DNA of 47,225 nt from Clostridium arbusti SL206 (GCF_000246895.1 NZ_BAEV01000018.1:1-47225); one strand, 5' to 3'; shown: positions 27,732-36,980, counted from the first letter of the stretch. Numbers and translations are program-made. Notes: generated by a model from the letters alone, not told the origin.

Positions 27732-29762
27732 TTACTTAATTGTTACTATACCTTTTTGTCCACGTTTAACTTCTGTACCCTCATTAATTACTACAGTTTT
27801 ACCTTCTGGTAAATTTGTAAATACCACTGGTGTAATTATAGATGGAACCTTTGTCCTGACTTCATCTATGTTAACTTTTAAAATTGTTTGGCCTACTTTT
27901 ACCTTTGCACCTTGTTCAACAAGTGCAGTAAAGCCTTCGCCTTTAAGATTAACAGTATCCATACCAAAATGTACTAAAAGTTCTAATCCATCCTCTGCAG
28001 TTATGCCTACAGCATGTTTAGTTGGGAATAAGGTAGTTACAGTTCCATTAACCGGTGAAACTAACTCACCATTTGATGGTTCAATGGCAAAACCGTCTCC
28101 CATCATCTTCTGAGAAAATACTTCATCTGGAACTTCTGTGATACTTACTATTTTCCCATCTAGTGGTGAAACTATACTAGATGCATCACTTAAATCTACG
28201 TTTTGTTTCTTAAGTGTTTCTTCTTTTTCCATAGGAACAGGAGTTTTTCCACTAATGATATCTTTTATTTGACCTTTAAGATGATCGGATTTAGGTCCAA
28301 ATATTGCCTGAATGTTATTACCGACTTCCATAACTCCTGCTGCACCTAATTTTTTAAGCTGATCCTTATTAACATTTTTACTATCTTTAACAATTACACG
28401 TAAACGAGTTATACAGGCATCTAAATTATCCAGATTTTCTTTTCCACCAAGGGCCTTTAATACTCCGTAAGCAAGTTCATCACCTGTAACAGTAACTCCA
28501 CCAACTGAATCCTCTGTATCATCTTCACGGCCTGGAGTTTTAAGATTAAAGATTCTGATTGCAAGTCTAAATCCAAAATAGTAGATTGCTGCAAATACTA
28601 ATCCTACAGGTATTACTAACCACCAAGCTGTTCTATTAGGTATTACTCCGAATAGTAAATAGTCAATAACACCACCAGAGAAAGTCATACCTATCTTAAC
28701 CTTTAGAATTTCCATTGTCATAAAGGAGAGTCCAGCAAATACACAGTGAATACCAAATAACACTGGAGCAACAAACAAGAAAGAAAATTCAAGTGGTTCT
28801 GTTATACCAGTTAAAAATGATGTTAGTGCTGCTGAAGCCATTATACCACCAACAAGTGCTTTCTTTTCTGGTTTTGCTTCATGATAAATAGCTAATGCTG
28901 CTGCTGGCAACCCGAACATCATAAATGGGAATTTACCAGTAGTAAAAGTACCAGCTGTAAATGGAACACCATCTTTTAATTGGGCAAAGAATATTTTCTG
29001 ATCCCCATTAACTAATTGTCCTGCTTTATTTACATATTCACCAAATTGATACCAAAATGGATTGTACCATATATGATGAAGTCCAAAAGGTACTAGTGCT
29101 CTTTCAATTACACCAAATAAAAATGCTGCTATAGTAGGATTTGCATCTATCATATTATGTGAAAATGCATTCAATCCTCTTCCGATTGGAGGCCAAATAA
29201 GAGTAAGTGCAAGACCTGCAACAATAGCGGCTACTGCTGTAACTATGGGAACAAATCTTTTTCCTGCAAAGAAACCTAAGTATGAAGGCAATTCTATTTT
29301 AAAGAACTTTTTATATGCCTGTGCAGCAATAATACCTATTATAATACCACCAAACACACCCATTTGCAGTGTTGGAACACCTAAAGCTGATGCATATTGA
29401 GGATGAGCGGCATCAATCATATTTGGTGTAATTCCTACTACTACTCCAATAGTTTTATTCATTATTAAGAAACCAACTATGGCTGCAAGTCCTGCAACAC
29501 CATCACCATCAGCAAGTCCTACCGCAACACCCACTGCAAACAATATGGCAAGGTTATCAAAAATTATCCCTCCTGCCTGACTCATTACTATAGCAAGACT
29601 CTGAAACCAAGCTACATTTAGTATTGGCACAGCATTTAAAAACTGTTTTTCTTGAAACATAGTACCGAAGGCAAGTAACAATCCTGCTGCTGGCAAAATT
29701 GCAACTGGAAGCATTAAAGCTTTACCAATTTGTTGTAAAACACCAAAAAATTTTTTAAACAT
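27732..29762 (-). CDS. ptsG: PTS glucose-type transporter, EIICBA
   Basis: A 676-residue membrane permease that imports and phosphorylates a hexose, probably glucose. EIIC (about 1-400) has ten or so hydrophobic segments with LPAAGLLLAFG, FGLHHIWYNPFW and GITEPLEFSFLF. EIIB (about 425-500) has its phospho-cysteine in NLDACITRLRV near 449. EIIA (about 545-676) has the phospho-histidine in ELLVHFGMDTVNL near 597. The C-B-A order matches B. subtilis PtsG. Upstream lies a GlcT-type antitermination leader, which supports glucose control. ATG at 29762 follows AGGAGGG. N-acetylglucosamine permeases share this layout, so the sugar is not fully certain. Confidence 0.93.
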   Translation of the reverse strand: MFKKFFGVLQQIGKALMLPVAILPAAGLLLAFGTMFQEKQFLNAVPILNVAWFQSLAIVMSQAGGIIFDNLAILFAVGVAVGLADGDGVAGLAAIVGFLIMNKTIGVVVGITPNMIDAAHPQYASALGVPTLQMGVFGGIIIGIIAAQAYKKFFKIELPSYLGFFAGKRFVPIVTAVAAIVAGLALTLIWPPIGRGLNAFSHNMIDANPTIAAFLFGVIERALVPFGLHHIWYNPFWYQFGEYVNKAGQLVNGDQKIFFAQLKDGVPFTAGTFTTGKFPFMMFGLPAAALAIYHEAKPEKKALVGGIMASAALTSFLTGITEPLEFSFLFVAPVLFGIHCVFAGLSFMTMEILKVKIGMTFSGGVIDYLLFGVIPNRTAWWLVIPVGLVFAAIYYFGFRLAIRIFNLKTPGREDDTEDSVGGVTVTGDELAYGVLKALGGKENLDNLDACITRLRVIVKDSKNVNKDQLKKLGAAGVMEVGNNIQAIFGPKSDHLKGQIKDIISGKTPVPMEKEETLKKQNVDLSDASSIVSPLDGKIVSITEVPDEVFSQKMMGDGFAIEPSNGELVSPVNGTVTTLFPTKHAVGITAEDGLELLVHFGMDTVNLKGEGFTALVEQGAKVKVGQTILKVNIDEVRTKVPSIITPVVFTNLPEGKTVVINEGTEVKRGQKGIVTIK

Positions 29763-29802
29763 AATTTTTCCCTCCTAATTTTAATTATTACTAAAATACA
29801 AA

Positions 29803-29980
29803 AGGCATGAGCAAGGCAATCTAAAAACTAACATTTATTTGCAATATCACGAAATTTCAAATTTATATTTTTACATACAAATTAAAAATAATAATAGCTT
29901 TTTAAAATAAAACGCTATTGCAAATAAATATTAAATTATAAGATTTACCATTGCTCATGCCTGATCGAATCAGTAACACG
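29803..29980 (-). promoter_or_regulatory. GlcT-type RAT antiterminator and overlapping terminator of ptsG
   Basis: Minus-strand leader: cgtgttactgattcgatc followed by aggcatgagcaa (29951-29980) closely resembles the RAT site bound by GlcT upstream of B. subtilis ptsG. Its 3' half aggcatgagcaa pairs exactly with ttgctcatgcct at 29803-29814, which runs straight into TTTTTG, so it forms a terminator competing with the RAT. The loop between is unusually long (about 136 nt) and has its own nested stem (atttatttgcaata near 29830-29845 with tattgcaaataaat near 29918-29933). GlcT itself is not in the window. Confidence 0.8.
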
Positions 29981-30125
29981 CAATAATATTTAATTTAATC
30001 ACAACTTAGGATTAATATATTAATCCATAACTTGATTACGTTTTCATAATATCATATTGTTAAATAAATTGCAATATATTTTAAAATTTTTATTAACATA
30101 AAAATCTTGGAAAAACCATTTAAAC

Positions 30126-30179
30126 TAATATAACACTATCAAATTTAAACCTATGTAAATTTAGTATAGTGTTATATTA
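30126..30179. repeat. Long AT-rich inverted repeat between ptsG and pdxT
   Basis: Perfect 14-bp arms taatataacactat/atagtgttatatta enclose a second stem aaattta/taaattt. It has no clear U tract, so it may be a weak terminator for pdxST, a small palindromic element or an operator. In the 549-base gap 29763-30311 I also see the RAT leader and a short R1 copy; no gene. Confidence 0.5.
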
Positions 30180-30237
30180 TAATTATAAATACCTATTTAT
30201 AAATTTCATATGTAAATTACCTTTTAGGACTTACTCT

Positions 30238-30293
30238 TAAGGCATATTCAAATAAATAACTAGTCAGTATGCTAGTCTATTTTCATATGCCTA
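30238..30293. repeat. R1 repeat, shortest copy (56 bp)
   Basis: taaggcatattcaaataaat, hairpin actag/ctagt, then tattttcatatgccta: all central R1 sequence is deleted at the shared tatttt. It lies 18 nt past the pdxT stop. Confidence 0.9.
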
Positions 30294-30311
30294 AAATTAA
30301 TTTTCTTACAT

Positions 30312-30878
30312 CTATTTACACATGGATAGGAAGTATCTATGAAAATCCAGATTATCTGTTAACTCAGGGTGAAAGGATGTTACAAGCATATTATTTTCTC
30401 TTGCTGCTACCACATTTCCATTCAAGTTAAATACACACTCTACATCTTCACCTAGTTTTGTAATAAATGGTGCTCTGATAAAAACTAAAGGTATTTTATC
30501 TTTTGAAACCTTCTCTACTAATACTTCAGTTTCAAAACTATCCTTTTGCCTTCCATAGGCATTTCTTCTTACGCTTATATCCATCACTTGAAGATATTTA
30601 TCATTCCAATTCTCTATATTTTTTGCTAAAAGTATCATACCCGCGCAAGTACCCCAAACAGGTAACCCATTAAGTATTTTTTCTCTTAAAGGATCTAGTA
30701 TTTTAGTATCCTTTAGAAGTTTACCAATAGTTGTACTCTCTCCTCCTGGAAGTATTATGCCGGCTAGTCCATTTAAATCTTCTTCTTTTTTTACTTCTAC
30801 AGCTTCATGCTTAAGAGCCTGTATATGTGTTACATGCTCTTCAACTCCGCCCTGAAGTGATAATATGCCAATTTTCAT
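30312..30878 (-). CDS. pdxT: PdxT, glutaminase subunit of PLP synthase
   Basis: About 188 residues. It hydrolyses glutamine and channels ammonia to PdxS for pyridoxal 5'-phosphate synthesis. Class I glutaminase features: [10 protein letters not shown], nucleophile Cys in [12 protein letters not shown], and the His-Glu pair in [10 protein letters not shown]. Start ATG at 30878 gives the family N terminus [15 protein letters not shown]; an in-frame ATG at 30917 would overlap pdxS and is rejected. One nucleotide separates it from the pdxS stop, so the two are translationally coupled, with the site AGAGGCTGG inside pdxS. Confidence 0.95.
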   Translation of the reverse strand: MKIGILSLQGGVEEHVTHIQALKHEAVEVKKEEDLNGLAGIILPGGESTTIGKLLKDTKILDPLREKILNGLPVWGTCAGMILLAKNIENWNDKYLQVMDISVRRNAYGRQKDSFETEVLVEKVSKDKIPLVFIRAPFITKLGEDVECVFNLNGNVVAARENNMLVTSFHPELTDNLDFHRYFLSMCK

Positions 30879-30879
30879 A

Positions 30880-31749
30880 TTACCAGCCTCTTTCTGCATA
30901 TCTATCTTTAATTTCATTTAATTCAAGACCATGCATGGCTTCTCCAAGTCCCTCTGATATTTCTGAAAGTACTTTAGGATCATTATAGTAGGTAGTTGCT
31001 AAAACAATAGCTTTTGCCATCTCTTCTGGATTTTCAGACTTAAATATTCCAGAACCAACAAACACTCCTTCTGCTCCTAATTGCATCATAAGTGCCGCAT
31101 CCGCTGGTGTAGCAATTCCACCTGCTGCAAAATTAACTACTGGAAGTTTTCCATTTTCCCATACGTATTCTATAAGATCATAAGGTGCTGCAAAATCCTT
31201 TGCAATAGACATAAGTTCTTCCTTTGGTGCATTCTTTACTTTTCTAATATCGTCCACCATAGTTCTCATGTGTGTTACAGCCTCGACTACATTACCTGTT
31301 CCTGCTTCACCCTTTGTTCTTATCATAGCAGCACCTTCGCCAATTCTTCTTAAAGCTTCTCCTAAATTTCTGGCACCGCAAACATATGGAACATTGAAAT
31401 CCCATTTATTAATATGATAAGCTTCATCAGCTGGAGTAAGTACTTCACTTTCATCAATGAAATCTATTGATAATTGCTGTAATATCTGAGCTTCCACAAA
31501 ATGTCCTATTCTAACCTTTGCCATTACTGGTATGGATACTGCTTCCTGTATTCCCTTTATCATCTTTGGATCGGACATTCTAGCTACTCCACCTTCTTTT
31601 CTTATATCAGAAGGTACTCTCTCTAAAGCCATAACAGCACATGCACCTGCTTTTTCTGCTATTACTGCCTGCTCTGGATTCACAACATCCATTATTACTC
31701 CACCCTTTAGCATTTGAGCTAAATTTTTATTTATTTCATATTTACCCAT
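30880..31749 (-). CDS. pdxS: PdxS, pyridoxal 5'-phosphate synthase lyase subunit
   Basis: A 289-residue TIM-barrel enzyme that makes PLP from ribose 5-phosphate, glyceraldehyde 3-phosphate and ammonia from PdxT, in a 12+12 complex. Signature regions: [15 protein letters not shown] at the first strand, [30 protein letters not shown] carrying a Schiff-base lysine, and [30 protein letters not shown] for the phosphate site. The length is normal. ATG at 31749 follows AGGGGGA. It is the first gene of a pdxS-pdxT operon. A structured leader lies upstream. Confidence 0.97.
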   Translation of the reverse strand: MGKYEINKNLAQMLKGGVIMDVVNPEQAVIAEKAGACAVMALERVPSDIRKEGGVARMSDPKMIKGIQEAVSIPVMAKVRIGHFVEAQILQQLSIDFIDESEVLTPADEAYHINKWDFNVPYVCGARNLGEALRRIGEGAAMIRTKGEAGTGNVVEAVTHMRTMVDDIRKVKNAPKEELMSIAKDFAAPYDLIEYVWENGKLPVVNFAAGGIATPADAALMMQLGAEGVFVGSGIFKSENPEEMAKAIVLATTYYNDPKVLSEISEGLGEAMHGLELNEIKDRYAERGW

Positions 31750-31771
31750 ATTAAAATCCCCCTAATTAGAT

Positions 31772-31824
31772 ACAAAGATACCGTCTAGAGATTTAGGCCC
31801 AAATCTATATAATAAAATCTTTGT
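31772..31824 (-). promoter_or_regulatory. Possible structured leader of pdxST
   Basis: acaaagat (31772-31779) and atctttgt (31817-31824) pair perfectly around an inner hairpin agattt/aaatct with a ggccta-type loop. It lies 23-75 nt before the pdxS start. It could be a regulatory RNA fold or an operator; no known riboswitch is recognised. The rest of the gap 31750-32140 holds an inverted R1 copy and the yebC terminator. Confidence 0.35.
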
Positions 31825-31892
31825 TTTTTATTATTAATTACAATAACCATTATAAGTGCAATTAATATATTTACAAAATGTATGGGTACATT

Positions 31893-32055
31893 TAAGGCAT
31901 ATTTAAATAAATAGTAAGTCAAAGATGCGACGAATATTTTGAATTGAGCAAGGAAGTAGGTTCCAAGGATAGTGGGCTATCTGAGGGTTCTGCTGACGCA
32001 GTAGGATTCAAAATAGGCTAGCATACTGACTAGTTATTTATTTGAATATGCCTTA
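31893..32055. repeat. R1 repeat, full-length copy 4, opposite orientation
   Basis: The only full copy reading in the other direction: it starts taaggcatatttaaataaat, then agtaagtcaaagatgcgacg, and ends actagttatttatttgaata plus tgcctta. The inner arm gattgag has diverged on one side, so the 15-bp stem is partly lost. The inversion shows that R1 is not tied to one direction of transcription. Confidence 0.92.
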
Positions 32056-32083
32056 TATGATTTTCTAAAATATTATAATAAAA

Positions 32084-32131
32084 AATAACACCTCTATATT
32101 AGATTTTTTACATCTATATAGAAGTGTTATT
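32084..32131 (-). terminator. Terminator of yebC
   Basis: A 16-bp stem aataacacctctatat/atatagaagtgttatt with one C-T/G-U type pair, followed on the minus strand by TTTTTTATT. It starts 10 nt past the yebC stop. Confidence 0.88.
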
Positions 32132-32140
32132 TAATAGTCT

Positions 32141-32878
32141 CTATCCCTCAAATTCTTCTGGGAACTCAGCATTTGAATACACATCTTGAACGTCATCGTC
32201 ATCTTCAAGTTTATCTATAATATCTTGAACCTTTTCAGCATCTTCCATGTTTAATTCTGTTAATGTGTCTGGAATCATAGTAAGTTCAGCAGACATAAAC
32301 TCATAACCTGATTCTTCAAGTGCCTCTCTCACAGAAGAAAAATCTTCCATAGCTGTTGTTATTTCAAAAATTTCTTCTTCAGCATTAAAGTCCTCTGCTC
32401 CAGCATCTAATGCTGCCATCATAACTTCATCTTCATCTAATCCATCTTTTTTCTCAATAATGATTTGTCCTTTTCTTTGGAACATAAATGATACACATCC
32501 ATTTGCTCCTAAGTTTCCACCATTTCTATCAAAAATATATCTTATATTACTTGCACTTCTGTTCTTATTATCTGTTAAAACATCTACTATAATTGCAACT
32601 CCAGCTGGTCCATAGCCTTCATAAACTATTTCTTCATAGTTTACTCCTTCTAATTCCCCAGCTCCTTTTTTGATTGCTCTTGTTATTGTATCTTGAGGCA
32701 TATTATTGGCCTTTGCTTTAGCTACAACATCTCTTAATTTTGCATTAGTATCTGGGTTAGAACCATCTTTAGCTGCAACAGCTATTTCTTTCCCTATCTT
32801 TGTAAATATCTTACCTCTTTGAGCATCTGCTTTACCTTTTTTAGCTTGAATATTATGCCACTTTGAATGTCCTGACAT
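32141..32878 (-). CDS. YebC/PmpR/TACO1 family protein
   Basis: A 245-residue protein of a conserved family reported as transcription regulators and, more recently, ribosome-associated factors that help translate proline-rich stretches. N-terminal signature [49 protein letters not shown] and the middle DNRNRSASN-like block ([15 protein letters not shown]) are all present. The acidic C-terminal domain ends near FPEEFEG. ATG at 32878 follows TAGGAGGG. It ends an apparent HEAT protein, yigZ, yebC series, though a 115-base gap before it could hold a promoter. Confidence 0.93.
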   Translation of the reverse strand: MSGHSKWHNIQAKKGKADAQRGKIFTKIGKEIAVAAKDGSNPDTNAKLRDVVAKAKANNMPQDTITRAIKKGAGELEGVNYEEIVYEGYGPAGVAIIVDVLTDNKNRSASNIRYIFDRNGGNLGANGCVSFMFQRKGQIIIEKKDGLDEDEVMMAALDAGAEDFNAEEEIFEITTAMEDFSSVREALEESGYEFMSAELTMIPDTLTELNMEDAEKVQDIIDKLEDDDDVQDVYSNAEFPEEFEG

Positions 32879-32993
32879 AAAAACCCTCCTAACATAACAC
32901 TATATATGTATTTATACAAATCATTATAATATTTAATCAAATCTTTAATATTATAACACAAAAAATATTTTATGTTAAATTAAAAATACCTTT

Positions 32994-33638
32994 TTATTCT
33001 AAAAATAATCTACTTTTTATTTTAAAATAATAGGTCTCTTCACCTTCTGAAAACTCACAGCTTCCTGAAGTAGCCTCTGTAAAAGTATTTTTGGCATTGT
33101 CTATAACTTCATTTTCAAAATATATAGTTAATTTTACTCTGTCCGTATACTCAGTATTTTCTAAATACCACATTTTCTTTTCACACAAATACTGAATTTT
33201 TCCTAAAAAATCATAATTTACAGTGATAAAAAGAGGCTTGCCCTTAACTCTCAATACAATTTTCCCCTCTTTAATGGCAGAAGATGCTCCTTTTGAATAT
33301 GCTCTTGCAAGTCCTCCTGTTCCAAGGAGTATTCCTCCAAAATATCTTGTAACTACAATTGCTACATCTGTTACTTCACTTTTCTTTATTACCTCAAGCA
33401 TAGGAATTCCCGCTGTTCCCTGTGGTTCTCCATCATCACTGTACCTTTGTATATTCATTTTTTCTCCAATTACATAGGCGTATACATTATGTCTAGCATC
33501 TTTATATTTAGTTTTTATTTCCTGTACAAAGTCTTTTGCCTCTTCTTCATTATAAACTCTTTTAATATTACTTATAAAAGTTGACTTTTTTTCTTCAAAC
33601 TGACAACTGGACTCATCTTTTATTGTATAATAACTCAT
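32994..33638 (-). CDS. YigZ family protein (IMPACT domain)
   Basis: A 214-residue protein with the IMPACT/YigZ domain at residues about 15-125 (KDARHNVYAYVIGE, QRYSDDGEPQGTAGIPMLEVI, VTRYFGGILLGTGGLARAYSKGA) and a small alpha-beta C-terminal domain. The family is widespread and eukaryotic relatives bind the GCN1 translation-stress factor; the bacterial role is unsettled. ATG at 33638 follows AGGAGA. It begins 19 nt after the HEAT-repeat gene, so they are probably cotranscribed. Confidence 0.92.
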   Translation of the reverse strand: MSYYTIKDESSCQFEEKKSTFISNIKRVYNEEEAKDFVQEIKTKYKDARHNVYAYVIGEKMNIQRYSDDGEPQGTAGIPMLEVIKKSEVTDVAIVVTRYFGGILLGTGGLARAYSKGASSAIKEGKIVLRVKGKPLFITVNYDFLGKIQYLCEKKMWYLENTEYTDRVKLTIYFENEVIDNAKNTFTEATSGSCEFSEGEETYYFKIKSRLFLE

Positions 33639-33657
33639 TTAAAACATCTCCTAAAAG

Positions 33658-34317
33658 TCAATTCTGCCCTACAATATTAAAATATTCATCACACAATCTT
33701 TTTAAATAGTCTTTATCTGTAGATTGTTTTATATATTTTATCTTACTTACAGCAATTTTGCTATTCATTTTTATAAATGCTCTTATGGCATAAGAAATTA
33801 CTTGTGGATTGATATCTTCTAGAGCTCTTAAAAGTGCACTTTCAAAAGTAGAATCGTTTATTTTTCCCATAGCTGAAATAGCCATTCTCCTAACATTTAC
33901 ATATTTATGTACAGATGCCTTTATGAGAATATCTTTACCCTGATTGTCTTTTAATTCTCCCAAAATCCAAATAGCGGTTTCTTTATCTTTTCCCTGCATT
34001 TCAACATATTTTTCTCTTATATAGGTAAGTAGTGAATCTTTATTTTCCTTATCTATATTAGAAATCAAGGATATTTTATCATATTTACCAGCTCTTGCAA
34101 TACTAGATAAAAGTTCTTTTGGATTTCTACTCTTTGCTAAAAATCTATATTTTATTTTTCCATCAATAATATGTTTTTGTACTGTCTCCCTATCAATATT
34201 TCTTATCTTACTTATAACATCCATAGACTTACCTTCTAAAAATAAAAAATATGATATTTGCTCACTTGTGTAGTTATCAATATTTTCCCACTTAAAATTT
34301 ATCAATCCGCTATACAT
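33658..34317 (-). CDS. HEAT-repeat protein with an N-terminal helix-turn-helix-like segment
   Basis: 219 residues. Residues about 25-55 (GKSMDVISKIRNIDRETVQKHI) look like the HTH_40-type helix-turn-helix found at the end of some helicases. Residues about 65-200 form short paired helices typical of HEAT repeats, seen in DKETAIWILGELKD, VHKYVNVRRMAISAMGKI and DINPQVISYAIRAFIKM. Such folds bind protein or nucleic acid partners; no enzyme motif is present. ATG at 34317 has only a moderate site (AGAGAGTGA). A short R1 copy lies 25 nt upstream. Confidence 0.8.
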   Translation of the reverse strand: MYSGLINFKWENIDNYTSEQISYFLFLEGKSMDVISKIRNIDRETVQKHIIDGKIKYRFLAKSRNPKELLSSIARAGKYDKISLISNIDKENKDSLLTYIREKYVEMQGKDKETAIWILGELKDNQGKDILIKASVHKYVNVRRMAISAMGKINDSTFESALLRALEDINPQVISYAIRAFIKMNSKIAVSKIKYIKQSTDKDYLKRLCDEYFNIVGQN

Positions 34318-34341
34318 TTCATCACTCTCTATTAGTTAATA

Positions 34342-34398
34342 TAAGGCATCTTCAAATAAATAACTAGTCAGTATACTAGTCTATTTTCATATGTCTTA
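34342..34398. repeat. R1 repeat, short copy (57 bp)
   Basis: taaggcatcttcaaataaat, hairpin actag/ctagt (gtatactagt), then tattttcatatgtctta, joined at tatttt like the 30238 copy. Its right end touches the stop codon of the MocR-type gene (TGA at 34399-34401) and its left end is 25 nt from the HEAT gene start. Confidence 0.9.
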
Positions 34399-35823
34399 TC
34401 ATTTATATTCATATTTTCTAAGTATCTTATCTATAATCTCTATACCTTTTTTCATTTCATTTTCATCAGTCTGTGAATATCCTAATCTAAAAAATTTTAG
34501 TCCATCATCTTTATTTCTATAAAATAGTACTCCTGGGGAGATAAGCACCTTATTTCTTTTGCATTCATAAAATAACTTATCTGAATTTATAGAAATATTT
34601 GAATTAATCTTTAAGTAAAAATTAAAACCTCCCCCTGGGCTTTCAAAACTTACCTTGTCCTTTAAAATATCATAAATACAACTTTCCATATAAACATATC
34701 TTTTTATATATATCTCTCTTAATTTGTTTATGTATTCTTTCCAATATCCTTTTATTATATATAAATCTAGAGCTCTTTGCATAAGACTCGATGTAGATAT
34801 GTCAGTGTTTACTTTTGAGCTTTCTATTTGTTCTCTAATCTCCCTTGGAGATATGAGATATCCTAGTCTTATACCTGGTAAAAATATTTTTGAAAAACTT
34901 TTTATATATATTACTCTATCATTTTTGTCTAAGCTTCTAAAACTTTCATACTTTATGTTTGTGTTATAAATAAGTTCAGAAAGATAATCATCTTCTACTA
35001 TGTAAAAATCGTACTTTTTCGCTAGTTTAAGTATTTCCTTTTTCTTTTCTCTGCTATAAGTCATTCCAGTAGGATTTTGAAAATAACTCATAGTATAGAA
35101 ACATTTAATCCTATTCTTTTTTAATACCTGTTTAAACTTTCCTAAGTTTATTCCATCATTTTCCATGTCTATTTCAAATATATTTGCTCCTCTCCATTTA
35201 AAAACGAAGAGTGCACCATTATAGGTTGGTTTCTCTACTATTACATTATCATTGACATTAATTATTGACTTAGATATAATATCTATTCCCTGTTGTGCTC
35301 CTGATACTATAAGCACATCTTCAATTTCCAAATTGCTATTCCAAAAGTACTTACTTATACTTTTTCTAAGTCCTTCAAAGCCTAAGGTTTCTTGATAAAT
35401 CAGTGCATCAACACCGTCTCTGTCTATAACCTCATTAATAACTTCTTTAAAGTTACTTATTGGGAAAAAAACATTACAAGAGGTTTCCCCTGCAAAATCT
35501 ATATATCCATTTGAAGTTTCTCCTCTTATCTTTTTAAAAGTATCATTGTAGTCTTTTTTTAATCTCCTATTATCTTCTTTCTTCTTAGCATAAGTACCAC
35601 TTCCCATTTTTTGAAGAGCATATCCTTCATCTTGAAGCTTTTTATAGGTATTTATTATAGTATCATTATTAACGGATAAAAAGGAAGCCAATTTTCTTAT
35701 TGATGGTAATTTTTCTCCATCTTTTATTACTCCTTTATCTATTAACTTTTTTATATGTCTTGCAATCTGCATATATTTGGTTATTTCTTCGTTGAATACA
35801 GTTCTATATATTTCCAATATCAA
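34399..35823 (-). CDS. MocR-type regulator (GntR HTH plus aminotransferase-fold domain)
   Basis: 474 residues. An N-terminal GntR winged helix (about 15-80: KYMQIARHIKKLID, GEKLPSIRKLASFLSVNNDTIINTYKKLQDEGY, GSGTYA) is fused to a fold-type I aminotransferase domain. PLP-site features are ISGAQQGIDIIS-like (IVSGAQQGIDII), QNPTGMTYS, VEDDYLSE and the lysine in IKSFSKIFLPGIRLGY. MocR proteins sense PLP or an amine and regulate nearby genes; PdxR and GabR are the known cases. PdxST lies 3 kb away, so a PdxR role is possible but unproven. Two TTG codons (35823, 35817) are candidate starts after GGAG. It starts just past the nucleotidyltransferase stop. Confidence 0.88.
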   Translation of the reverse strand: MILEIYRTVFNEEITKYMQIARHIKKLIDKGVIKDGEKLPSIRKLASFLSVNNDTIINTYKKLQDEGYALQKMGSGTYAKKKEDNRRLKKDYNDTFKKIRGETSNGYIDFAGETSCNVFFPISNFKEVINEVIDRDGVDALIYQETLGFEGLRKSISKYFWNSNLEIEDVLIVSGAQQGIDIISKSIINVNDNVIVEKPTYNGALFVFKWRGANIFEIDMENDGINLGKFKQVLKKNRIKCFYTMSYFQNPTGMTYSREKKKEILKLAKKYDFYIVEDDYLSELIYNTNIKYESFRSLDKNDRVIYIKSFSKIFLPGIRLGYLISPREIREQIESSKVNTDISTSSLMQRALDLYIIKGYWKEYINKLREIYIKRYVYMESCIYDILKDKVSFESPGGGFNFYLKINSNISINSDKLFYECKRNKVLISPGVLFYRNKDDGLKFFRLGYSQTDENEMKKGIEIIDKILRKYEYK

Positions 35824-35835
35824 ATCACTCCAAAA

Positions 35836-36726
35836 TTATATGTAATATACATTTTCATTTACAAGAGTCTTTCCATTTTCAGTTTTAAAGTTCCTATTAT
35901 CTCTCTTTATTGTGTTTAGTTCATATAATTTATTTAATATATCTTCAAAATTTATATTATAATTTCTGAATAATTTATCTTTTCTCATATCCTCAGCGCT
36001 AAAAAAGCAATCCTTATTTCTCATATACTTTAATAGTAGAGAAGTAATATTCCTTATATTCTTATTTAATTCTTCTTCAATATAATCAACTATATTTTTT
36101 ATCGATTCTTCCACATTATCCTTATTAAAAAAGAGCATATCTACATACTCTTTAAAATCATCATTCATGTTTAGTGCCATGTCCATAGCACTATTGCTTA
36201 TCATATAGCCTGAATAGTTAACATAAAGTTTAGCAAATTCTTCAGCACATCTTATGGCAATACTATAACATATGTATATGGAATTATTACTTATGTGCTT
36301 TCTACAAATGCCTAAGGATTTTATAAGATTGCCACTATAAACAAGATCCCATATTCCTCTTTCCATATCAGGATAGTATCTACCATTATCATATTTACTT
36401 GTTATATCTAAATCCCTTGAAAAGACCAACCTAGATACTGATAAAACTCTATGCAAAAAATCACCTTTAGTATTTTCTCTATATATAAACTTCTCTCTAT
36501 TTAGCAATTTAATATGTACTGAAATATGATCTTCTTCTACGTATATATTAGCCATATCATCTAACTTATCTTTTACTATAACAAGTAAATCTATATCAGA
36601 TTCTTCCCATAAATCTCCTGAAACCATACTTCCAAATACCATAACAGCTAAAATATTTTCATTTTCTTTAAATTTCTCAACTATATCATTAAATACTTTT
36701 TGATATTGTATAATAGTCTTTATCAT
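35836..36726 (-). CDS. Pol-beta-type nucleotidyltransferase domain protein
   Basis: About 296 residues. Residues 25-60 carry the nucleotidyltransferase signature FGSMVSGDLWEESDIDLLVIV (Gly-Ser followed by the metal-binding Asp-x-Asp). The rest is mainly helical, with a HEPN-like middle part and a winged-helix-like end (FFSAEDMRKDKLFRNYNIN). Such proteins range from antibiotic adenylyltransferases to toxin-antitoxin parts; no function can be assigned. ATG at 36726 follows GAAGGTGA. An in-frame ATG at 36756 lies inside R1 copy 5 and is rejected. It is 12 nt upstream of the MocR-type gene, which suggests one operon. Confidence 0.8.
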   Translation of the reverse strand: MIKTIIQYQKVFNDIVEKFKENENILAVMVFGSMVSGDLWEESDIDLLVIVKDKLDDMANIYVEEDHISVHIKLLNREKFIYRENTKGDFLHRVLSVSRLVFSRDLDITSKYDNGRYYPDMERGIWDLVYSGNLIKSLGICRKHISNNSIYICYSIAIRCAEEFAKLYVNYSGYMISNSAMDMALNMNDDFKEYVDMLFFNKDNVEESIKNIVDYIEEELNKNIRNITSLLLKYMRNKDCFFSAEDMRKDKLFRNYNINFEDILNKLYELNTIKRDNRNFKTENGKTLVNENVYYI

Positions 36727-36747
36727 CTTTTCACCTTCTTTAAATGT

Positions 36748-36909
36748 TAGGCACATTCAAATAAATAACTAGTCAGTATGCTAGCCTATTTTCAATCCTA
36801 CTGCGTCAACAGAACCCTCAGATAGCTCACTATCCTCAGAACCTGTTTCCTTGTAGACTTCAAAATATACGTCGCATCTTTGACTTACTATTTATTTTCA
36901 TATGCCTTA
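36748..36909. repeat. R1 repeat, full-length copy 5
   Basis: Full R1, with central hairpin gatag-ctca-ctatc extended by ctca/tcag bases, and inner arms tattttcaatcctac/gtagacttcaaaata that have partly lost pairing. The left end is 22 nt before the nucleotidyltransferase start codon. Confidence 0.92.
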
Positions 36910-36911
36910 TT

Positions 36912-36976
36912 CATATTTAAATAAATGTCCAGTTAATATACTAGGTTATTATTTTTCATTTCTTTTCATATAACTA
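36912..36976. repeat. Decayed R1-like copy next to copy 5
   Basis: catatttaaataaatgtcca, gttaatatactaggttatt and tttcttttcatat keep R1 order (left end, ctag hairpin remnant, right end) with many changes. It looks like an old short R1 copy beside a younger full one. Confidence 0.5.
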
Positions 36977-36980
36977 ATAA

